Shown here piece by piece: positions 60,300 through 64,000 of a DNA stretch of 64,000 bases. This stretch comes from Sphingomonadaceae bacterium. Lineage in GTDB: Bacteria > Pseudomonadota > Alphaproteobacteria > Sphingomonadales > Sphingomonadaceae. The stretch covers positions 1-64,000 of the forward strand of contig CANJUF010000013.1 in assembly GCA_947477745.1 (NCBI GenBank). The letters run 5' to 3'. The notes under the pieces were generated by a model, which saw only the letters and a program-made list of their open reading frames with translations, was not told the origin of the DNA and made no database searches. Numbering within the stretch: the stretch's first letter is position 1; the number at the start of each line of letters is the position of its first letter. A program made the translations under genes and the position numbers.

Positions 60300-60995
60300 T
60301 TACGCCCCGCCCAATCGGTGCGCCGCGCGCGGTGAGCCGGCGAACACGCTTGGCCTTAGCCAGCTCGAGATGTTGCGCAGCAGGGCGGGTTCACCCTCGA
60401 CCATCAAATCGCCCGAACTCATCGCTTCCTTGTAACTGCGGTCGCCCATCCACACGTCGTGCATCGTGCGCAGGGTGCAGGCGAAGTAGACGTCGACATC
60501 GCGGCCCGGATCGGTGAGGCACAGATCCACCCGCTGATCCTTCACCAGCAGCCACCAGTCCTGCTGGCCTGCCAGGTCGCGGAATTTGAACTTTATCGTG
60601 CTCGTGTTGCCGATCAGCTTTTCGGGATCGATGCTGCGTTCGAGGTATAGCATCAGCAGTTCGACATCGAGGTCGCTGTCGACAAGGTTATGCCTTGCCC
60701 ACAGCAGGCCCCATTCGCCCATCGCAAGGAGCGTCGGCAGCAGCGCCTGGCAAGATTCGGTTGGATAATATTCAAAGCCGCGCTGGCCCGGAATGCGCCG
60801 CCGAGCGGCAATTCCGCTTTCTTCCAGCGATTTGAGCCGCGCGGTCAGCAAGGCGGGCGAGATGTCGCCAAGTCCGCGCTGAAACTCGCTGAACCGGCGC
60901 GCGCCCATAATGAGCTCGCGGATGATCAGGATCGTCCACTTTTCGCCGAGGATCTCGTTCGCCTTGGCGATCGGACAGAACTGGCCGTACTTCAT
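60300..60995 (-). CDS. HxlR-family winged-helix regulator with C-terminal SCP2-like domain
   Basis: A 231-residue regulator. ATG 60995 gives MKYGQFCPIAKANEILGEKW, the HxlR start, with GGAGA before it. The winged helix (1-100) has IRELIMGARRFSEFQRGL and ISPALLTARLKSLEESGI. The C-terminal 110 residues resemble a sterol-carrier-protein-2-like fold, which could bind a hydrophobic or CoA ligand. This fits a regulator that senses a lipid-like or polycyclic catabolite. Its promoter region contains two tandem boxes (61027-61065), consistent with autoregulation and control of the tautomerase gene opposite. Confidence 0.8.
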   Translation of the reverse strand: MKYGQFCPIAKANEILGEKWTILIIRELIMGARRFSEFQRGLGDISPALLTARLKSLEESGIAARRRIPGQRGFEYYPTESCQALLPTLLAMGEWGLLWARHNLVDSDLDVELLMLYLERSIDPEKLIGNTSTIKFKFRDLAGQQDWWLLVKDQRVDLCLTDPGRDVDVYFACTLRTMHDVWMGDRSYKEAMSSGDLMVEGEPALLRNISSWLRPSVFAGSPRAAHRLGGA

Positions 60996-61026
60996 CGCAG
61001 GGTCTCCGAGCGAGCGGTGCAGAAAC

Positions 61027-61065
61027 TGTAGCACGTTGCTTCAGTTTTTGTAGCGCGTTGCTTCA
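61027..61065. promoter_or_regulatory. Tandem 17-bp boxes TGTAGC[A/G]CGTTGCTTCA, likely HxlR operators
   Basis: Two copies, 61027-61043 and 61049-61065, 22 bases start to start (about two helical turns), differing at one base. The first contains an inverted repeat AGCA-cgt-TGCT, the kind of dyad a winged-helix dimer binds. They lie in the gap between the HxlR gene and the tautomerase gene, so both may be controlled. Confidence 0.65.
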
Positions 61066-61154
61066 TTGCTTGAACTCCACGGGGCGTCGATCCCGGTGCA
61101 CTGTCTCCTCATCGCCGGAAGGGCCGGCGGACAGCCATAACAGGAGTTCAGGAA

Positions 61155-61385
61155 ATGCCTCTCGTTACCATCGACGTCATCAAGGACGTCTTTACCCCCG
61201 CGCAGATGGAAGAGCTGATCGAACGCGTCACCGAAGCCATGATCGAGGTCGAAGGCGAAGCTATGCGCCAGGTCACCTGGGTGCGGATCATGGAAGTCGA
61301 GCAGGGCGACTGGGGCATCGGCGGCAAGATGCTGCGTGCCAGCGATGTCCATGCACTTGCCGACAAGCAGACCGAACCGGCCTGA
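61155..61385 (+). CDS. 4-oxalocrotonate tautomerase-family protein
   Basis: A 76-residue protein, ATG 61155 after CAGGAG. The mature N-terminus would be Pro ([11 protein letters not shown]), the catalytic base of the tautomerase superfamily. The rest ([20 protein letters not shown], then [16 protein letters not shown]) fits the one-domain, 4-OT-like form. Such enzymes tautomerise enol-keto intermediates of ring cleavage, but some act as dehalogenases or hydratases. It is divergent from the HxlR gene, with the tandem boxes between, and may be its direct target. Confidence 0.82.
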   Translation: MPLVTIDVIKDVFTPAQMEELIERVTEAMIEVEGEAMRQVTWVRIMEVEQGDWGIGGKMLRASDVHALADKQTEPA

Positions 61386-61432
61386 CGGGGCGGCGGCTTT
61401 TCAGGGGACGGCACCGCCGCGGTGTCGCCCCC

Positions 61433-62653
61433 TCAGGCGCGCTTGTCGAAAGCGATCTGCATCTCGCTGAAGCCGTTCATGAACATCGAGCGCGCCCGCT
61501 TCGGCTCGACCACAAGGCGCGGATTGTCGAAACGCCGCGCGATCTCGCCTAGCATGACGGTCAAGTTCATGCGCGCCTGGTGAATCCCGAGGCAATAGTG
61601 CGGACCGCCGCCGAAGGTGCGGTAGCTGCGCCGTGCATGAGCGGCGGATCGGGTGATGTCGAACACGTCGGGCCGGTCGAACAGCTCGGGATCGCGGTTG
61701 GCCGAACTGACGATGCAGATGATCTTTTCGCCCGCCGGGATCGCCTGCCCGCCAAGCTCGACCGCGCGGGTCGTGGTGCGCCGCAGGTAGATCACCGGGT
61801 TGTGGAAGCGCAGGATCTCCTCGACCGCGCCCGGAATCAGCGCAGGATCGCTTTGAATTATGGCGTACTGTTCGGGGTGACGGATGAATTCAAGCAGTCC
61901 GAACGAAAGCGCGTTGCGCGTCGTGTCGAGCCCGCCTGAAATGAGATTGGTGAAGAAGGCGCCGAACTGGTGGTCGCTAAGCCCCTCGCCGTTCCGCTCC
62001 GCGCGCAGCACGTCCATGGTGATCGTCTCGCGCGGATTGGCGCGGTGATCGGCGGCCAGCGCGACTCCGAAGGCGTCGAGCTCCTTCTTGGCGTCGAAGC
62101 CCGCTTCGCGGCTTTTGGCATAGCGCGGATCGTCGCCGAACAGCGTCGCGTTGGTGAGATCGACCACCCGGCGCTCGTCCTCGGGCCTGACGCCCAGCAG
62201 CATGAACATGACCCGCATCGGCAGGTGGATCGCGACGTCGTTGACGAAATCGCACGTGCCCCGATCGATCACCTTGTCGACGATGTCGCGCGCCATCTCG
62301 CGCATGATCGGCTCGCGCTCCTTGAGCATCGAGGGACGGAACGCATTTTCGACCAGCGAGCGGTATTCGCGGTGGCCCGGCGGGTCCATCAGGTTGATGC
62401 TCATCCGCTCCGGATTGAGCAGGGACTCGGGCATGTCCTCGAGGAACGGCCCCCGGCCCGAACTGAACCGGTCCGGATTGGTCAGCACCTCGTCGATCTC
62501 GCGCTGGTGCAGCACCAGCCAGTGGCCGCCGGTGGCATAGGGGTCCGGCTCCCAAACGACGCGGTTCTCGCCGCGCAAAGCCTCGATCCGCGCATGCGGA
62601 ATCCCGCCCGCGAAATGATCCAGCTCCAGCAGGGGTTCTTGCAGGTGTTGCAT
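61433..62653 (-). CDS. Cytochrome P450
   Basis: A 406-residue soluble P450. ATG 62653 is chosen because GGCGAGGA precedes it and the N-terminus has no membrane anchor; ATG 62683 is less likely. The I-helix reads ISGGLDTTRNA (the GxDTT oxygen-activation pattern), the K-helix has EEILR, and the heme-binding loop is FGGGPHYCLGIH with Cys354. Such three-component bacterial P450s hydroxylate terpenoids, steroids or fatty acids. No ferredoxin or ferredoxin reductase is adjacent. It is convergent with the tautomerase gene and has an inverted repeat 20 bases upstream (62673-62706). Confidence 0.88.
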   Translation of the reverse strand: MQHLQEPLLELDHFAGGIPHARIEALRGENRVVWEPDPYATGGHWLVLHQREIDEVLTNPDRFSSGRGPFLEDMPESLLNPERMSINLMDPPGHREYRSLVENAFRPSMLKEREPIMREMARDIVDKVIDRGTCDFVNDVAIHLPMRVMFMLLGVRPEDERRVVDLTNATLFGDDPRYAKSREAGFDAKKELDAFGVALAADHRANPRETITMDVLRAERNGEGLSDHQFGAFFTNLISGGLDTTRNALSFGLLEFIRHPEQYAIIQSDPALIPGAVEEILRFHNPVIYLRRTTTRAVELGGQAIPAGEKIICIVSSANRDPELFDRPDVFDITRSAAHARRSYRTFGGGPHYCLGIHQARMNLTVMLGEIARRFDNPRLVVEPKRARSMFMNGFSEMQIAFDKRA

Positions 62654-62672
62654 GGCGTTCCTCGCCTCATTT

Positions 62673-62706
62673 CCAAGTTGCATGATGCTGACGCATCGCA
62701 ACTTGG
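62673..62706. promoter_or_regulatory. Inverted repeat CCAAGTTGC-16-GCAACTTGG upstream of the P450 gene
   Basis: Perfect 9-bp arms (62673-62681 and 62698-62706), with a partial inner dyad 'gatg...catc'. It starts 20 bases upstream of the P450 ATG. It is a good candidate operator for a dimeric regulator; the arms were not found elsewhere in the window. Confidence 0.55.
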
Positions 62707-62831
62707 GATTGCTCAAACGCCGCACGGACTTAGCCAAAGCTCGATGGGACACACTCATCGATCTTTGCTAACAAGCCTAGCCTAAATTCACGGCGGGCCA
62801 AGCCCCGAGTGCGCAAGCGGATGGAGATGCG

Positions 62832-63752
62832 ATGACAGTCAAGCTTGGCCTGGGACCGGGCCTCGGCACCAGCCTGACCGCTGACGACCACTGGCAATGG
62901 ATCGACCAGTGCGAGGCGGGCGGGATCGACAGCCTGTGGTTCAGCGACCAGATCCTCGGCCGCAGCCTGGAGCCGGTCGCGATGCTTGCCGCGCTCGCCG
63001 CGCGGACCCGGCGCATACGCTTCGGCACCAGCGCAATCGTCGCCGCGTTTCGTGATCCGGTGCTGCTCGCCAAGCAATTCGCGGCGATCGGCTTTCTGGG
63101 CAGCGGGCGGTTCTTTCCGGCCCTCGGCGTCGGCAATGCGTCGGACCCGTTCTGGGCCGCGACCGGCACCTCGCCGGAGGCGCGCGGCGCGCGCAGCGAC
63201 GAAGCCATCGCCTTGCTCAGGCTGCTGCTGGAACAGGACGAGGTGAGCTTTTCCGGAAAGTTCTATCGCTACGACGGTCCTGGTGCGCACCCACGCCCGG
63301 CAAAGCCGATCCCGCTATGGATCGGCGGCAACACCAAGGCGGCCTTCAGGCGCACCGCCCGGCTCGGCGATGGCTGGCTGGGCTCCATGGTAGGGCCGGA
63401 CGCGGCTGGCAGTGCGCGCAAGGCCATCGAGGCAGAGCTCGCCGAGACGGGTCGCAGCATCGAGGACGATCACTACGGCATCACGCTGATGCTGCGGCTG
63501 GGACCGCCCGACGATCCCGTCGCCGCCAAGGCCATGGCGCGGATGGCCGCGCGCATGCCCGAGGCGATACGGGCCTCGGCAAGCGACATGTTCGTCACCG
63601 GCACGCCCGCGCAGGCCGCCGCCAGCCTGCGCCGCTATGTCGATGCCGGGATCTCGAAATTCGTGCTCATCCCGATGGCGGAGAATGTCGGCGAGCTGAT
63701 CGACCAGACCGCACGGCTGGCGGCGGAGGTCTTGCCGGAGGTTGAGAGGTGA
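62832..63752 (+). CDS. LLM-class flavin (F420- or FMN-) dependent oxidoreductase
   Basis: A 306-residue protein, ATG 62832 after GGAGATGCG. It begins VKLGLGPGLGTSLTADDHW and has IRFGTSAIVAAFRDPVLLAKQ, GSGRFFPALGVGN and IPLWIGGNTKAAFRRTARL, all typical of LLM-type enzymes. It differs from the pair near 48 kb. It is divergent from the P450 gene across 178 bases, so the two may share regulation and substrate: for example, P450 hydroxylation followed by LLM oxidation or reduction. That pairing is inference. Confidence 0.82.
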   Translation: MTVKLGLGPGLGTSLTADDHWQWIDQCEAGGIDSLWFSDQILGRSLEPVAMLAALAARTRRIRFGTSAIVAAFRDPVLLAKQFAAIGFLGSGRFFPALGVGNASDPFWAATGTSPEARGARSDEAIALLRLLLEQDEVSFSGKFYRYDGPGAHPRPAKPIPLWIGGNTKAAFRRTARLGDGWLGSMVGPDAAGSARKAIEAELAETGRSIEDDHYGITLMLRLGPPDDPVAAKAMARMAARMPEAIRASASDMFVTGTPAQAAASLRRYVDAGISKFVLIPMAENVGELIDQTARLAAEVLPEVER

Positions 63753-63770
63753 CGCCGCCATTCTGAAGCG

Positions 63771-63797
63771 AAAAAGGCGGCCCCTTGCGGAGCCGCC
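63771..63797 (-). terminator. Rho-independent terminator of rplL, GNRA-type loop
   Basis: In the minus-strand RNA, GGCGGCUCC and GGGGCCGCC form a 9-bp stem (one G-U pair) closed by a GCAA tetraloop and followed by UUUUU (63775-63771). It lies 114 bases after the rplL stop. A second 8-bp hairpin (TGCGGGTG/CACCCGCA, 63806-63829) stands between the gene and the terminator. Confidence 0.8.
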
Positions 63798-63910
63798 CTT
63801 CCATCTGCGGGTGCTTCAAGACACCCGCAAAACTGCATTCGAGGCAGATCCCGGATCAGGTCCGGGATGACGCAAGGCCAAAGGTGCTCAGGTGAGCGCC
63901 AAGGCTTGCC

Positions 63911-64000
63911 TCACTTGACTTCGACGGTGCCGCCGGCTTCCTCGATCTTCTTCTTGATCTCTTCGGCCTCGGCCTTGTTCACGCCTTCCTTGATCGCCTT
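63911..64000 (-). CDS. rplL: Ribosomal protein L7/L12, C-terminal end (partial)
   Basis: The minus-strand frame reads KAIKEGVNKAEAEEIKKKIE and then EAGGTVEVK with a stop, which is the highly conserved C-terminus of L7/L12 (29 residues seen). The rest lies beyond the window edge. L7/L12 forms the stalk of the 50S subunit and recruits translation factors. It marks the boundary of the catabolic region with a core ribosomal locus. Confidence 0.95.
   Translation of the reverse strand, partial: KAIKEGVNKAEAEEIKKKIEEAGGTVEVK

Noticed and set aside
61386..61432. GC-rich hairpin between tautomerase and P450 as terminator
   Set aside because: A dyad is present, but no T-run follows in either direction.
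1..64000. Mobile element, phage, CRISPR or tRNA genes
   Set aside because: No transposase, integrase, phage protein, regularly spaced repeat or tRNA-like fold was recognised in the window; only short palindromic repeats are present.

Overview
The window looks like a chromosomal catabolic region of a high-GC alphaproteobacterium, most likely a sphingomonad (Novosphingobium/Sphingobium-like). Three things suggest this: the GC-rich codon use, the repeated palindromic intergenic elements of the form 'gtcattgcgag...ctcgcaatgac', and the mix of gene families. The right edge ends in the C-terminus of ribosomal protein L7/L12 (rplL) with its own terminator, so the catabolic genes abut a core ribosomal locus. 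I saw no transposase, integrase, tRNA, rRNA or CRISPR array. No gene-free stretch exceeds about 250 bases.

Layout. 1-9.9 kb: the tail of a GntR regulator, an unusual amidohydrolase-fold protein, a double-domain CoA-transferase, a thiolase-like/DUF35 pair, a VOC protein, two crotonases, a second CoA-transferase and a cupin. 10-12.7 kb (minus): SDR, DUF2889 and crotonase. 13-19.7 kb (plus): a tightly overlapping run of amidohydrolase, crotonase and three consecutive acyl-CoA ligases. 19.8-34.4 kb: short alternating transcription units holding a crotonase, NTF2-like proteins, an alpha/beta hydrolase, two SDR-type proteins, two amidohydrolases, a zinc alcohol dehydrogenase, an EthD protein, a naturally fused pair of acyl-CoA dehydrogenase domains, a ligase, a Gfo/Idh/MocA oxidoreductase and a Rieske oxygenase. 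34.6-42.2 kb (plus): an N-acyl-D-amino-acid-deacylase-type amidohydrolase, SDR, TauD-type dioxygenase, ligase, amidohydrolase and CoA-transferase. 42.3-48.5 kb (minus): NTF2-like, amidohydrolase, two more deacylase-type amidohydrolases and a luciferase-like monooxygenase (LLM). 48.7-57.9 kb: LLM, two exported DUF1214 proteins, a sulfotransferase, a GntR regulator, a histone-deacetylase-like protein and a nucleotide-sugar dehydrogenase/epimerase pair. 58-63.8 kb: a split acyl-CoA dehydrogenase pair, an HxlR regulator, a tautomerase, a cytochrome P450 and a third LLM.

How the genes may work together (inference). P450, Rieske oxygenase, TauD-type and LLM enzymes would oxidise a substrate. Ligases and CoA-transferases would make CoA esters. 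The acyl-CoA dehydrogenases, crotonases, SDRs and thiolase/DUF35 pair would degrade side chains or rings, and the amidohydrolase-fold proteins would act as hydrolases or decarboxylases. The Ltp2/DUF35-like pair, the ChsE-like acyl-CoA dehydrogenase pairs and the KshA-like Rieske protein recall steroid or terpenoid degradation, but the substrate cannot be read from the sequence. The most system-like signal is a shared operator-like 13-15-mer (core CAATTGTCTAACC). It lies upstream of at least three separate transcription units, with a diverged fourth copy, and resembles FadR-type GntR sites. A second signal is a pair of tandem boxes between the HxlR gene and the tautomerase.
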